NCBI RefSeq assembly: GCF_016093275.1
Contig: NZ_JAEDAK010000015.1
Coordinates: 1-64,000 of the forward strand
Direction of reading: 5' to 3'
DNA from: Inhella proteolytica
GTDB taxonomy: Bacteria; Pseudomonadota; Gammaproteobacteria; Burkholderiales; Burkholderiaceae_C
DNA length: 64,000 nt
Shown: in pieces, positions 41,981-51,546 of the stretch
Layout: each line of letters opens with the position of its first letter
How positions within the stretch are numbered: position 1 is the stretch's first letter
Position numbers and translations under genes: made by a program
Notes under the pieces: generated by a model
The model's database searches: none
The model's input: only the letters and a program-made list of their open reading frames with translations
Told to the model about the DNA's origin: nothing

Positions 41981-42587
41981 TCCGCCCCGCATCGCCGCGG
42001 TGGTGCTGGCCGGCGGCGAGGGCCGGCGCATGGGCGGCGCCGACAAGGGTCTGCTGACCTGGCGCGGCCGGCCGCTGGTGGACCAGGTGCTGGAGCGTCT
42101 GCGCAGCCAGACCGGCGTGCACATCGCTGCGACGGCGCTGAGCGTGAACCGCCACCTGGACGACTACCGCAGCCGCGGCCTGCCGCTGCTGACCGACCCG
42201 GACACGCTGCGCGGCCAGGGCCCGCTGGCCGGCATGCTGCAGGCGCTGGCGTTTGCGCGCGGCCAGGGCTTGGACTGGGTGTGGATGCTGAGCTGTGATG
42301 CGCCGGCCCTGCCGCCGGACCTGGCCGGCCGCCTGTGCGAGCGGCAACGCGCGACGCAAGCCCCGGCCGTGCTGCCGGCCGTGCAGGAGCCCGAGGGCCT
42401 GCGCTGGCACCCGGCGCACGCGCTGCTGCATGTGGACCTGGAAGGGCCGATCCGCCGCGCGCTGGAAAACGGCCAGCGCCGCGTGCTGCAGGTGCTGCAG
42501 CAGGCCGGCGCCGTGGCCCTGGAACTGCCGGCCGATGCCGCACCAGCCTTCGCGAACTTCAACCGGCCCGAGGATCTGGCGGGCTGA
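41973..42587 (+). CDS. mobA: molybdenum cofactor guanylyltransferase
   Basis: A 204-residue nucleotidyltransferase that attaches GMP to molybdenum cofactor to form the guanine dinucleotide version used by DMSO-reductase-family enzymes. The signature [21 protein letters not shown] is at the N-terminus, the metal-binding aspartate in [12 protein letters not shown] near residue 108, and a FNRPEDL C-terminal motif. No ATG suits the frame; the GTG at 41973, overlapping the end of moaA by eight bases, is chosen (TTG at 41970 is possible). Confidence 0.9.
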   Translation: MADPPRIAAVVLAGGEGRRMGGADKGLLTWRGRPLVDQVLERLRSQTGVHIAATALSVNRHLDDYRSRGLPLLTDPDTLRGQGPLAGMLQALAFARGQGLDWVWMLSCDAPALPPDLAGRLCERQRATQAPAVLPAVQEPEGLRWHPAHALLHVDLEGPIRRALENGQRRVLQVLQQAGAVALELPADAAPAFANFNRPEDLAG

Positions 42588-42590
42588 GAC

Positions 42591-43481
42591 TCAGCGCGGC
42601 GCCACGGCCTTCTTCAGTTGCGTCAGGGCGGCCTGGGCGGCGGCCCGACCGGCTGCCACGGCACGCATGCGGGCGCTGAAGTCACTCGAAGCCACGCCGT
42701 TCAATTCGGGGCGCAGCACCACCTCGGCCTCGCGCAACTCCAGGCTGTTGATCGAGCGGCCCATGATGGCCACGGTCTGCATCAGCAGGCTGAAGGGGTC
42801 GGTCTTGGTCTGCGGGTTGGGCGGCGAGCTGATGTCGATGGCGATCACCACCTCGGCGCCCATCTGGCGCGCGTAGCGCACCGGCACCGGCGCCACCAGG
42901 CCGCCGTCCACATAAAGCTTGCCGCCGATCTCCACCGGCTGGAACACGGCCGGCACGGCGCTGCTGGCGCGCACCGCGGTGCCCAGGTCGCCGGTGCGGA
43001 ACATCACGCCCTGGCCATCCGCCAGGTGCGTGGCCACGATGCCCAGCGGCAGGCTCATCTGCTCGATCGGGCGCGCGCCGGTCTGGCTGCGCACATAGCG
43101 GGCCAGGGCCTCGCCCTTGATCAGGCCCTTGAGCGGGAAGCTCCAGTCGGTGATGGCGCCCTCGTCCATGGTCTCGGCCAGGCGCGCCATCTCGGTGCCG
43201 TTCTTGCCGCTGGCGTACAGCGCCGCTACCAGGGAGCCGGCCGAGGTGCCGACCACCAGATCGGGTTTGATGCCAGCCTCCTCCAGCACCTGGATGACGC
43301 CGATATGCGCAAAGCCGCGCGCCGCGCCGCCCCCAAGCGCCAGCGCCACCTTGGGCGCGCGCAGCACCTTGGGCGGTGGCGGCTGCACGGGCTCGACCGG
43401 CGGCGGGGTGGGAACGGGATGGGGGCTGCTGCAGGCCAGCAGGGCAAGCAGCAAAGAAAGGCTGAACAGGCGACGAATCAT
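42591..43481 (-). CDS. patatin-like phospholipase lipoprotein (RssA-like)
   Basis: A 296-residue patatin-family lipase. The N-terminal signal ends in a lipobox (SLLLALLAC), so it is probably a lipid-anchored envelope protein; a proline-rich spacer follows. The catalytic dyad is the serine in GTSAGSLVAAL (with the oxyanion loop LALGGGAARGFAHIGV) and the aspartate in DGGLVAPVP. It is expected to hydrolyse acyl esters of phospholipids. It converges on mobA with a 3-bp gap and diverges from ybiB across 33 bp. Confidence 0.88.
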   Translation of the reverse strand: MIRRLFSLSLLLALLACSSPHPVPTPPPVEPVQPPPPKVLRAPKVALALGGGAARGFAHIGVIQVLEEAGIKPDLVVGTSAGSLVAALYASGKNGTEMARLAETMDEGAITDWSFPLKGLIKGEALARYVRSQTGARPIEQMSLPLGIVATHLADGQGVMFRTGDLGTAVRASSAVPAVFQPVEIGGKLYVDGGLVAPVPVRYARQMGAEVVIAIDISSPPNPQTKTDPFSLLMQTVAIMGRSINSLELREAEVVLRPELNGVASSDFSARMRAVAAGRAAAQAALTQLKKAVAPR

Positions 43482-43514
43482 GGCGGGCGCGATTGTCTCT
43501 ATGCTGAGCCGGCC

Positions 43515-44456
43515 ATGAACGAAGCCCTGAACCTGCCCGCCCTCATCAAGGAAATCGGTCGCGGTGCGCGTGGCGCCCGCGACCTCGATCGCGCCCAAGC
43601 CGCCGCGCTGTTCGGCGCGATGCTGGACGGCCAGGTCGAGGACCTGCAGCTCGGCGCCATCGTGCTGGCGCTGCGCGTCAAGGGCGAATCCGTCGAGGAG
43701 TTGCTGGGCTTTGCCGAGGCGCTGCAGGCGCGCACGCAGCGCCTCACACCCCCGCCGGGGCCGCGCCTGGTGCTGCTGCCGGCGCTGAACGGCGTGCGCA
43801 AGCTGCTCAATCTGATGCCGCTGCTGGCCCAGCACCTCGCGAACCGCGGCGTGCCGGTGCTGATCCACGGCCGCAGCGACTTCGGCGCCGCCCGCGGCGC
43901 CACCTTCGAGCTGCTGCAGGCCCTGGGCCACCCGCTGTGCGCACACCCGGCCGCGGCCGAGGCCGCGCTGGCGCAGCAGCGCCTGGCCGTGCTGCCCACG
44001 GCCGCGCTGGCGCCGGGCCTGGACGCGCTGATGGCCCTGCGCCCGCGGCTGGGCCTGCGCAACAGCGCGCACACCCTGGTCAAGCTGTTGGACCCGGCAC
44101 CCGGGCGCTCGGTGCGCGTGGTGGCCGTGACGCATGGCGATTTCCTCGACCGCCTGGGCCAGGCCCTGCCCCGGCTGACGGCGGCAGATGGCGGCGCCGC
44201 CCTGCTGCTCAAGGGCTGCGAGGGCGAGGCCTACCCGCACCCGCGCCGTCCGGCCAGCCTGCAGGCCTGGCAGGCCGGCCAGGCGCTGGAACTGGCGCCC
44301 GGCGAGGCGGTGGAGGACCCGCTCTGGGAAACCGCAGGCGACCCGGCCGCCGACGCCGCGCGCCTGCGCGAGCTGCTGGCCGCCGGCCCGGCCGCTTGGC
44401 CGCTGCGACTGCGCGACATGGCACTCACCCTGGAACGTTTGGCCTCATATTCTTAA
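43515..44456 (+). CDS. ybiB: YbiB-type TrpD2 nucleic-acid-binding protein
   Basis: A 313-residue protein of the nucleoside phosphoribosyltransferase fold III (TrpD2). It resembles anthranilate phosphoribosyltransferase (LFGAMLDGQVEDLQLGAIVLALRVKGES, LIHGRSDFGAARG). It lacks the glycine-rich PRPP motif of TrpD, so it is not expected to make tryptophan. E. coli YbiB binds nucleic acids and is LexA-regulated; I see no LexA box here. It diverges from the patatin lipoprotein gene and precedes the sulfur cluster. Confidence 0.85.
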   Translation: MNEALNLPALIKEIGRGARGARDLDRAQAAALFGAMLDGQVEDLQLGAIVLALRVKGESVEELLGFAEALQARTQRLTPPPGPRLVLLPALNGVRKLLNLMPLLAQHLANRGVPVLIHGRSDFGAARGATFELLQALGHPLCAHPAAAEAALAQQRLAVLPTAALAPGLDALMALRPRLGLRNSAHTLVKLLDPAPGRSVRVVAVTHGDFLDRLGQALPRLTAADGGAALLLKGCEGEAYPHPRRPASLQAWQAGQALELAPGEAVEDPLWETAGDPAADAARLRELLAAGPAAWPLRLRDMALTLERLASYS

Positions 44457-44523
44457 TGAGCATATAAAGCCAACGAAAAAGTAGTTTCGGAAATAAGCTC
44501 GGATTCTTAGAGTCGCGACCTCC
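44457..44523 (+). promoter_or_regulatory. AT-rich control region before the sulfate-reduction cluster
   Basis: This short gap is strikingly AT-rich against the GC-rich background. ATTCTTA occurs twice, at 44449-44455 and 44503-44509. The region also contains GCATATAAAG. It is the natural place for the promoter and activator (CysB-type) sites of the cys genes. No site could be matched to a known consensus, so the role is inferred from position and composition. Confidence 0.45.
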
Positions 44524-45513
44524 ATGAAAGTCCGCGACCTCGACCTCAGCAACAACCCGGTGAATGCCGAGCACGCCGAACTCGGCCTGCCGCCGCTGGA
44601 AAACGCCGTCACGCACGCGGGCCAGGCCAGCGCGCACCCGGTGCTGCGCTACGCCATGTGGTCGGTGGTGTTTTTGCTGATGGCGCTGACCATCGCGCTG
44701 GCCACGCGCCTCTTCAACCAGCCGGTGGGCCACAGCGGCGGCTTCGAACTGATCGCCCAGGCGCTCAGCAGCCGCGAGTTCTGGACCGCCGCCGCGGTGG
44801 GCCTGCTGGCCCAGACGGTGGACGGCGCCCTGGGCATGGCCTACGGCATCACCAGCACCAGCTTCCTGCTGGCCAGCGGCAGCAGCCCGGCGGTGGCCAG
44901 CGCAGCGGTGCACATCGCCGAGGTCTTCACCACCGGCGTTTCGGGCATCAGCCACATCAAGCTGGGCAACGTGAACAAGAGCCTGTTCCTGCGCCTGCTG
45001 GTACCGGGCATGCTGGGGGCGGCGGGCGGCGCCTGGTTGCTGTCCAGCGTGGACAGCAAGGCCATCAAGCCCTTTGTGGCGGGCTACCTGCTGCTGATGG
45101 GCCTCTATGTGATCAGCAAGATCTTCCGCAAGATCAAGCCGCGCCGCGAAGAGCCCAAGCATGTCGGCAAGCTCGGCCTGGCCGGCGGCTTCCTGGACGC
45201 GGTGGGCGGCGGCGGCTGGGGCCCAGTGGTGACCACCACGTTGGTGGGCACCGGCAACGACCCGCGCCTCACCATCGGCTCGGTCAACCTGGCCGAGTTC
45301 TTCCTGACCTTCATCAGCGCCGGCGTGTTCGCCGTGCTGATTGGCGACCAGAGCCCCTGGACCACCGTGGCCGGCCTGGTCATCGGCGGCCTGTTCGCCG
45401 CCCCCTTTGCCGCCCTGCTGACCGCCCGCCTGCACACCAAGGCCTTGCTGGCCCTGGTCGGATCGGTCATCGTGCTGATCAGCGCCTTCAACCTCTGGAA
45501 GGCCCTGGCTTAA
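44524..45513 (+). CDS. TauE/SafE-family sulfite/sulfonate exporter-like membrane protein
   Basis: A 329-residue protein with about eight membrane helices and the family's two related halves. Typical pieces are LLAQTVDGALGMAYGITSTSFL near residue 100 and GLAGGFLDAVGGGGWGPVVTTTLVG near 220. Family members move sulfite, sulfoacetate or other organosulfur anions. The position directly before the sulfite reductase gene (5-bp gap) suggests it handles excess sulfite or imports a sulfur source during assimilation; direction of transport is not determinable. Confidence 0.85.
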   Translation: MKVRDLDLSNNPVNAEHAELGLPPLENAVTHAGQASAHPVLRYAMWSVVFLLMALTIALATRLFNQPVGHSGGFELIAQALSSREFWTAAAVGLLAQTVDGALGMAYGITSTSFLLASGSSPAVASAAVHIAEVFTTGVSGISHIKLGNVNKSLFLRLLVPGMLGAAGGAWLLSSVDSKAIKPFVAGYLLLMGLYVISKIFRKIKPRREEPKHVGKLGLAGGFLDAVGGGGWGPVVTTTLVGTGNDPRLTIGSVNLAEFFLTFISAGVFAVLIGDQSPWTTVAGLVIGGLFAAPFAALLTARLHTKALLALVGSVIVLISAFNLWKALA

Positions 45514-45517
45514 GACT

Positions 45518-47239
45518 ATGTACAAGTACACCGCCTTCGACCGCCACTTCGTCCATCAGCGCGCCGCGCAGTACCGCGACCAGCTGGAGCGCCACCTCAA
45601 GGGCCAGCTCGGCACGGATGAATTCCGGCCCCTGCGCCTGCAGAACGGCTGGTACGTGCAGCGCCACGCGCCCATGCTGCGCGTCGCCATTCCCTACGGC
45701 GAGCTCAGCAGCCCGCAGCTGCGCCAGCTGGCCAAGATCGCCCGCGAGTACGACATCGTCAGCGAAGGCCCCTTCAAGGGCCAGGGCGGCTACGGCCACT
45801 TCACGACGCGCCAGAACCTGCAATACAACTGGATCCCGCTGGACCGCAGCGCCGAGGTGATGGAGCTGCTGGCCGCGGTGGACATGCACGGCATCCAGAC
45901 CAGCGGCAACTGCATCCGCAACATCACCAGCGACGCCTTCGCCGGCATCGCCCCCGATGAGATCGTCGACCCGCGGCCCTACTGCGAAATCCTGCGCCAG
46001 TGGTCCACCCTGCACCCCGAATTCGCCCACCTCCCGCGCAAGTTCAAGATCGCCGTCAGCGGCGCCGAGGAAGACCGCGCCGCCATCCTCTGGCATGACA
46101 TCGGCCTGCAGCTGAAGAAGGACGTTACCGGCGCCGTCGGCTTCCAGGTCTTCGTCGGCGGCGGCATGGGCCGCACGCCGATCATTGCCACCGAAGTGGC
46201 CGCCTTCGTGCCTTGGCAGCAGATCCTCGTCTTCATCGAGGCCATCGTGCGCGTCTACAACCTGGCCGGCCGGCGCGACAACCTCTACAAGGCGCGCATC
46301 AAGATCCTCGTCAAGGCCGAGGGCCAGAAGTTCGTCGATGCCGTGAATGCCGAGTTCAAGGCCATCCTGGCCGGCGATCTGGGCGGGCACGAGCAGCTGA
46401 TCCCCGAGGCCGAGCTGGCGCGCGTCAAGGCCTGCTTCGTCGACCCGAGCGATGTGCGCGCCATCCCGGCCATCGACCCCAGCCGCCTGAGCATCGAGCC
46501 CGCCTACCAGCGCTGGCTGGCGCGCAATGTGCACGCGCACCGGGTCAGCGGCTTCCGTGCCGTCACGCTCAGCCTCAAGCGCGTGGGCATCGCCCCGGGC
46601 GACACCTCGGCCGATGTGATGGACGCCGCCGCCGCCCTGGCCGACCGCTTCAGCCAGGGCGAGCTGCGCGTCAGCCACCGCCAGAACCTCGTGCTGCCCT
46701 GGGTGCGCGAGGCCGATCTGGCCAAGCTCTTCGAGGCCGCGCGCGCAGCAGGATTCGCCACGCCCAACGCCGGCCGCCTGACCGACCAGATCGCCTGCCC
46801 CGGCGGCGACTACTGCGCGCTGGCCAATGCCCGCTCGCTGCCCCTGGCCGCGGCGATTGCCGAGCGCTACCAGGACCTGGACGAGCTGGAAGACTTGGGC
46901 GACATCGACCTGCACATCAGCGGCTGCATCAACAGCTGCGGCCACCACCACAGCGGCCACATTGGCGTGCTGGGCGTGGACAAGGACGGCACCGAGTGGT
47001 ACCAGCTGACCCTGGGCGGCAGCGATGGCAGCACCCTGAGTGGACCGGCCACGGCGGGCAAGGTGATTGGCCCGAGCTTTGCGGCCGACGAGATTGCCGA
47101 CGCAGTGGAAGCCGTGCTGGAGACCTACAAGGCCCAGCGCCAGGCTGGCGAGCGCTTCATCGAGACCGTGAAGCGCATCGGCCTGGACCCCTTCAAAACG
47201 GCCGCGAATGCGGTCCGTGTCGCCACCGCACGCGCCTGA
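45518..47239 (+). CDS. cysI: sulfite reductase hemoprotein (nitrite/sulfite reductase family)
   Basis: A 573-residue siroheme and [4Fe-4S] enzyme that reduces sulfite to sulfide. It has the duplicated NirBD/SirHP architecture. The substrate-binding basics include HFTTRQNLQYNW and NCIRNITSDAFAG. The cluster/siroheme cysteines are in ACPGGDYCALA and HISGCINSCGHHHSGHIG near residues 430-480. No CysJ flavoprotein is encoded nearby; ferredoxin and its reductase lie a few genes downstream, suggesting a ferredoxin-type electron supply. Nitrite as substrate is less likely given the cys context. Confidence 0.9.
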   Translation: MYKYTAFDRHFVHQRAAQYRDQLERHLKGQLGTDEFRPLRLQNGWYVQRHAPMLRVAIPYGELSSPQLRQLAKIAREYDIVSEGPFKGQGGYGHFTTRQNLQYNWIPLDRSAEVMELLAAVDMHGIQTSGNCIRNITSDAFAGIAPDEIVDPRPYCEILRQWSTLHPEFAHLPRKFKIAVSGAEEDRAAILWHDIGLQLKKDVTGAVGFQVFVGGGMGRTPIIATEVAAFVPWQQILVFIEAIVRVYNLAGRRDNLYKARIKILVKAEGQKFVDAVNAEFKAILAGDLGGHEQLIPEAELARVKACFVDPSDVRAIPAIDPSRLSIEPAYQRWLARNVHAHRVSGFRAVTLSLKRVGIAPGDTSADVMDAAAALADRFSQGELRVSHRQNLVLPWVREADLAKLFEAARAAGFATPNAGRLTDQIACPGGDYCALANARSLPLAAAIAERYQDLDELEDLGDIDLHISGCINSCGHHHSGHIGVLGVDKDGTEWYQLTLGGSDGSTLSGPATAGKVIGPSFAADEIADAVEAVLETYKAQRQAGERFIETVKRIGLDPFKTAANAVRVATARA

Positions 47240-47247
47240 GACCGAGC

Positions 47248-47742
47248 ATGAAGTTCATCGACCCGCATCACGACCTCTGGCAACACGCCGTCGGCGAAGA
47301 CGGCCCCAAGCCCGACCCGGACCCCGCCCCTCACCGCCTGCTGAGCCTGGAGCAATGGCATGCCGTGCGCGGCCATTGGCCCGCCGACGTGCCGGTGGCC
47401 ATCGAGTTCCCGAACGATGCCGACATCACCCAGCTGGTGCCGGACCTGAACCGCATCGCCCTGGTGGTGCTGGACTTCCCGAAGTGGACCGATGGCCGCG
47501 CCTACAGCCAGGCCCGCCTGCTGCGCGCGCGCCACCGCTTCGCCGGCGCCATCCGCGCCCGTGGCGAGGTGCTGGTGGACATGCTGCAGCTGCTGCACCG
47601 CACCGGCTTTGACGAGGCCCAGCTACGCGGTGATCAAAGCCAGGACGCCGCACGCCGCGCGCTGGCCTTCTTTGCCGAAGGCTTCTACCAGGGTGATGTG
47701 CATGAGGCGCGCCCGGCTTACTTGCGGAGCGCAGCGCGATGA
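47248..47742 (+). CDS. DUF934 protein of the sulfate-reduction operon
   Basis: A 164-residue protein of the DUF934 family. It has an N-terminal part resembling an oxidoreductase accessory (RLLSLEQWHAVRGHWP) and the conserved core IALVVLDFPKWTDGRAYSQARLLRARHRFAGAIRARGEVLVDML. The function is not established; the gene accompanies cysI in many proteobacteria and is presumed to assist sulfite reduction. It follows cysI by 8 bp and overlaps cysH by four bases. Confidence 0.85.
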   Translation: MKFIDPHHDLWQHAVGEDGPKPDPDPAPHRLLSLEQWHAVRGHWPADVPVAIEFPNDADITQLVPDLNRIALVVLDFPKWTDGRAYSQARLLRARHRFAGAIRARGEVLVDMLQLLHRTGFDEAQLRGDQSQDAARRALAFFAEGFYQGDVHEARPAYLRSAAR

Positions 47743-48494
47743 GCGCCGTCAGCAGCCTGGCCTGGGCCAACTCACCGGCCACCGGCAATGCCATTGCGCT
47801 CTACGCGCGCTGGAGCCCGCAGCTCGACGCCAAGATCGCCGCCGCCGTGCAACGCCTGCGCGATGCCGCCATCAGCCATGGCGATGGCCTGGTGCAAAGC
47901 AGCAGCCTGGGCGTGGAAGACATGGTCATCACCGACCTGATCGCCCGCCACCAGCTGCCGATCGACATCGCCACGCTGGACACCGGCAAGCTGCACGCCG
48001 AGACCCTGGGCCTGATCCCGCGCATCGCCGAGCGCTACGGCCGCGAAGTGGCAGTGTTCCAGCCGGTCAACGAGCAGGTCATCCAGTTCGTGCGCCGCGA
48101 GGGCGAGGACGCGATGTTCAAGAGCATCGAGCTGCGCAAGGCCTGCTGTGGTGTGCGCAAGCTCGAGCCGCTGGCGCGCATGCTCAAGGGCCGCAGCGCC
48201 TGGATCACCGGCCTGCGCCGCGAGCAATCGGGCGCCCGTGCCGAGGTGGCGTTCGACGAGGACGACGGCCAGGGACGCCGCAAGCTCAGCCCCATCGCCG
48301 ACTGGACCTGGACCGAGGTCTGGGCCTACGTCGAGCGCTTCGAGGTGCCCACCAACCCGCTGCACGACCAGTTCATGCCCAGCATCGGCTGCGCGCCGTG
48401 CACGCGCGCCATCGCCGTGGGCGAGGACTTCCGCGCCGGCCGCTGGTGGTGGGAGGAGTCAACCAAAGAATGCGGACTGCACGTCAAACCATGA
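47739..48494 (+). CDS. cysH: adenylyl-sulfate (APS) reductase
   Basis: A 251-residue thioredoxin-dependent reductase that converts activated sulfate to sulfite. Four cysteines for a [4Fe-4S] cluster are visible (ACCGVRKLEP near residue 137 and CAPCTRA near 220). This shows the enzyme is the APS-type rather than the PAPS-type lacking a cluster. The C-terminal catalytic cysteine is in KECGLH. The P-loop-like SSSLGVEDMV binds the nucleotide. No APS kinase gene is present, in agreement with direct APS use. Start and stop overlap both neighbours by four bases. Confidence 0.92.
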   Translation: MSAVSSLAWANSPATGNAIALYARWSPQLDAKIAAAVQRLRDAAISHGDGLVQSSSLGVEDMVITDLIARHQLPIDIATLDTGKLHAETLGLIPRIAERYGREVAVFQPVNEQVIQFVRREGEDAMFKSIELRKACCGVRKLEPLARMLKGRSAWITGLRREQSGARAEVAFDEDDGQGRRKLSPIADWTWTEVWAYVERFEVPTNPLHDQFMPSIGCAPCTRAIAVGEDFRAGRWWWEESTKECGLHVKP

Positions 48495-49456
48495 ATGCCG
48501 CTGTGAAACCCGAACACCTGATCGCCGAAGTCGACAACGCCCATCTGGACGCGCTGGAAGAGGAAGCCATCTTCATCCTGCGCGAGGTGGCCGCCAGTTT
48601 CGAGCGCCCCGCTCTGCTGTTCAGCGGCGGCAAGGACAGCTGCGTGGTGCTGCGCCTGGCCGAGAAGGCCTTCAAGCTCAAGGACAAGGCGCACCCCAGC
48701 GGCTTCAAGGGGCAGCTGCCCTTCCCGCTGGTGCACATCGACACCGGGCACAACTTCCCCGAGGTCATCAGCTTCCGTGACCAGCGCGTGGCCGAGATGG
48801 GCGAGCGCCTGGTGGTGGGCCATCTGGAAGACAGCATCGCCAAGGGCACGATCCGTCTGGCGCACCCGCTGGAAAGCCGCAACGGCCACCAGACCGTGAC
48901 CCTGCTGGAGACCATCGAGGAGCACCGATTCGACGCCCTGATCGGCGGCGCGCGGCGCGACGAAGAAAAGGCGCGCGCCAAGGAGCGCATCTTCAGCCAC
49001 CGCGATTCCTTCGGCCAATGGCAGCCCAAGGAACAGCGCCCCGAGCTGTGGACGCTGTTCAACACGCGCATCCGCCCCGGTGAGCATTTCCGCTGCTTCC
49101 CGATCAGCAACTGGACCGAGCTGGATGTGTGGCTCTACATCCAGCGCGAGGCCATCCCGCTGCCGCCGATGTACTACGCCCACCCGCGCCAGGTGATGCG
49201 CCGCAAGGGCCTGCTGGTGCCGCTGACGGACGTGACCCCGCCGCAGGATGGCGAGGCCGTGGAGACCGTGGAAGTGCGCTTCCGCACCGTGGGCGACATG
49301 ACCTGCACCTGCCCGGTGGAAAGCCCGGCGCGCAATGCCGCCGAAGTGGTGACCGAGACGCTGACGGTGACCATCAGCGAGCGCGGTGCCACACGCATGG
49401 ACGACCGCACCTCGGACGCGTCCATGGAACGTCGGAAAAAAGAGGGGTACTTCTGA
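48491..49456 (+). CDS. cysD: sulfate adenylyltransferase subunit 2
   Basis: A 321-residue catalytic subunit of ATP sulfurylase, which makes APS from sulfate and ATP. The PP-loop is LLFSGGKDSCVVLRLA near residue 44. Further conserved pieces are VHIDTGHNFPEVISFRD, GGARRDEEKARAKERIFSHRD and the C-terminal VRFRTVGDMTCTCPVES. It pairs with CysN, whose ATG overlaps the stop codon by one base (TGATG), so stoichiometric translation is likely. Confidence 0.95.
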   Translation: MNAAVKPEHLIAEVDNAHLDALEEEAIFILREVAASFERPALLFSGGKDSCVVLRLAEKAFKLKDKAHPSGFKGQLPFPLVHIDTGHNFPEVISFRDQRVAEMGERLVVGHLEDSIAKGTIRLAHPLESRNGHQTVTLLETIEEHRFDALIGGARRDEEKARAKERIFSHRDSFGQWQPKEQRPELWTLFNTRIRPGEHFRCFPISNWTELDVWLYIQREAIPLPPMYYAHPRQVMRRKGLLVPLTDVTPPQDGEAVETVEVRFRTVGDMTCTCPVESPARNAAEVVTETLTVTISERGATRMDDRTSDASMERRKKEGYF

Positions 49457-50745
49457 TGCAAGCGCTGCGATTCCTGACCGCCGGATCGGTGGATGACGGC
49501 AAGAGCACCCTGATCGGCCGCCTGCTGTTCGACAGCAAGGCCATCCTGGCCGACCAGCTCGACACCCTGGAGCGCCGTGCCGCTGGCAGCCCCATCGACC
49601 TGAGCCTGCTGACCGATGGCCTGGAGGCCGAGCGCGAGCAGGGCATCACCATCGATGTGGCCTACCGCTACTTCGCCACCAAGCACCGCAAGTTCATCAT
49701 TGCCGACGCCCCCGGCCATGAGCAGTACACCCGCAACATGGTGACGGCCGCGGCCGGCAGCGATGCCGCCGTGGTGCTGGTGGACATCACCAAGCTGGAC
49801 CTGAGCCAGCCCGAGGTGACCCTGCTGGCGCAGACGCGCCGCCACTCGCTGCTGGCCCAGCTGCTGCGCGTGCCCAGCATCGTGTTCGCGATCAACAAGA
49901 TCGACGCCATCGAGCAGCCCGGCCCCGGCTTTGCCAAGGTCAAGCGCGCGCTCGAGGCCTTTGCCCAGGCCGCCGGGCTGGAGGTGGCCGCCACCGTGCC
50001 GGTAAGCGCGCTGCGCGGCGACAACGTCACCCAGCCGCTGGATGCGCCCTGGTGGAACGGCCCCTCGCTGCTGCAGGTGCTGGAAGGCCTGCCCTGCGTG
50101 CAGGAGCGCGTGGACGCGCCGCTGAGCCTGCCGGTGCAGTACGTACAGAAGGATGCCTACCAGAGCGAAGGCGCGGGCTTCCAGCCACGCGTGCTCTGGG
50201 GCCGCATCGCCCACGGTGCGGTGAAGGTGGGCGACGAGATCGAGGTGCTGCCCAGCCGCCAAAAGGCCGTGGTGGCCGGCCTGCGCCGCGCCGCCGAGGA
50301 CGTGGCGCGGGGCCAGGCCGGTGAATCCGTCGGCGTGATCCTGGACCGCCAGCTCGACGTGAGCCGCGGCGACTGGATTGCCCACCCGGGCAAGGCCCAG
50401 CTGCAGAACCGCTTCCCGGCCACGCTGGCCTGGCTGGACACCGAACCCGCCAAGCCCGGCCGCAAGTACTGGGTGCGCCACGGCAACCGCTGGGTGCAGG
50501 CGCGCATCGCCGCCATCGACTCGGTGCTGGACATCCACAGCCTGGAGGCGCGCGACGCGCACGAACTCGGCGTCAACGCCATCGGCCGCGTGCAGATGGA
50601 GGTGCAGCACGAGTTGCCGGTCGAGCCCTTCGAGTTCAACCGGGTGGGTGGCGCGCTCATCGTCGTCGACCCCGCCAGCCACCGCACCAGCGGCGCCCTG
50701 CTGGTGGACCTGCCGGCCGCCGCGCCGGCCGAGGAGGACTGGTGA
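49456..50745 (+). CDS. cysN: sulfate adenylyltransferase subunit 1 (GTPase)
   Basis: A 429-residue elongation-factor-like GTPase that drives APS formation with CysD. G motifs are GSVDDGKSTLIGRLL (G1), ITIDVAYRYF (G2), DAPGHEQYTRNM (G3) and NKID (G4), followed by two EF-Tu-like beta-barrels. It ends without the APS-kinase domain found in fused CysNC proteins, consistent with the APS-reductase route. The start is at 49456, overlapping the cysD stop. Confidence 0.95.
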   Translation: MQALRFLTAGSVDDGKSTLIGRLLFDSKAILADQLDTLERRAAGSPIDLSLLTDGLEAEREQGITIDVAYRYFATKHRKFIIADAPGHEQYTRNMVTAAAGSDAAVVLVDITKLDLSQPEVTLLAQTRRHSLLAQLLRVPSIVFAINKIDAIEQPGPGFAKVKRALEAFAQAAGLEVAATVPVSALRGDNVTQPLDAPWWNGPSLLQVLEGLPCVQERVDAPLSLPVQYVQKDAYQSEGAGFQPRVLWGRIAHGAVKVGDEIEVLPSRQKAVVAGLRRAAEDVARGQAGESVGVILDRQLDVSRGDWIAHPGKAQLQNRFPATLAWLDTEPAKPGRKYWVRHGNRWVQARIAAIDSVLDIHSLEARDAHELGVNAIGRVQMEVQHELPVEPFEFNRVGGALIVVDPASHRTSGALLVDLPAAAPAEEDW

Positions 50746-51506
50746 TGGGACGTGTGGCCTTCGTGAGCGCCGGCCCCGGCGCCGCCGACCTGATCACCCT
50801 GCGCGGCGTGCAGCGCCTGGGCGCCGCCGAGGTGGTGTTGTTCGACGCCCTGACCGACCCCGCGCTGCGCGCCTTTGCGCCAAACGCCCGCTGGATCGAC
50901 GTGGGCAAGCGCGGCTTTGCGCATGCCGTGAAGCAGACCGAGATCAACGCCCTGCTGGTGCAGCACGCGATGGAGAACACCCTGGTGGTGCGCCTCAAGG
51001 GCGGCGACGCCTCGGTGTTCGGCCGCCTGGAAGAGGAGCTCGAAGCCCTGGCCGCGGCCGGTATTGAATCCGAGGTGGTGCCAGGCGTGACCGCCGCGCT
51101 GGCCGCGGCCGCGCACACCCAGCGCCCTCTGACGCGGCGTGGCGCCGGCCGCAGCGTGGCGCTGAGCACCGCCATGACGCAAGCTGGCGAGCTGATCGCC
51201 AGCAAGAGTGCCGACACCGAGGTCTTCTACATGGCCGGCAAGCAGCTCGCCGCCCTGCAGCGCCGCCTGCTGGCCGCGGGCTGGGCAGCGGAAACGCCCA
51301 CACTGGTCGTCAGCCGCGCCGGCTGTGCCGATGCCTTGTCCAGCAGCCACGCGCTGCAGGACCTGCCGGCGGCCACCCTGCTGCACCGCGGCCGACCCAC
51401 GGTCGTCACGGTGGGCGTGGGCGCCAGGCCGCTGGCCCTGGCAAACCCGCATGGCCTCTGCGCCAAGTCAAAGCAGCCCTCCAGGCAAACCCTCCCCACC
51501 ACCTAA
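50745..51506 (+). CDS. cobA: uroporphyrinogen-III C-methyltransferase
   Basis: A 253-residue SAM-dependent enzyme that makes precorrin-2, the first committed step to siroheme. The N-terminal motif is [16 protein letters not shown], then [17 protein letters not shown] near residue 85, the [13 protein letters not shown] block and STAMTQAG. It lacks the N-terminal dehydrogenase/ferrochelatase of CysG, so those steps are encoded elsewhere. As the last gene of the cys unit it supplies the siroheme of CysI. The ATG at 50745 overlaps the cysN stop by one base. Confidence 0.92.
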   Translation: MGRVAFVSAGPGAADLITLRGVQRLGAAEVVLFDALTDPALRAFAPNARWIDVGKRGFAHAVKQTEINALLVQHAMENTLVVRLKGGDASVFGRLEEELEALAAAGIESEVVPGVTAALAAAAHTQRPLTRRGAGRSVALSTAMTQAGELIASKSADTEVFYMAGKQLAALQRRLLAAGWAAETPTLVVSRAGCADALSSSHALQDLPAATLLHRGRPTVVTVGVGARPLALANPHGLCAKSKQPSRQTLPTT

Positions 51507-51546
51507 AATCGCCGGCTTTGCCCTACCCAGCGCGAGCCACGCCACC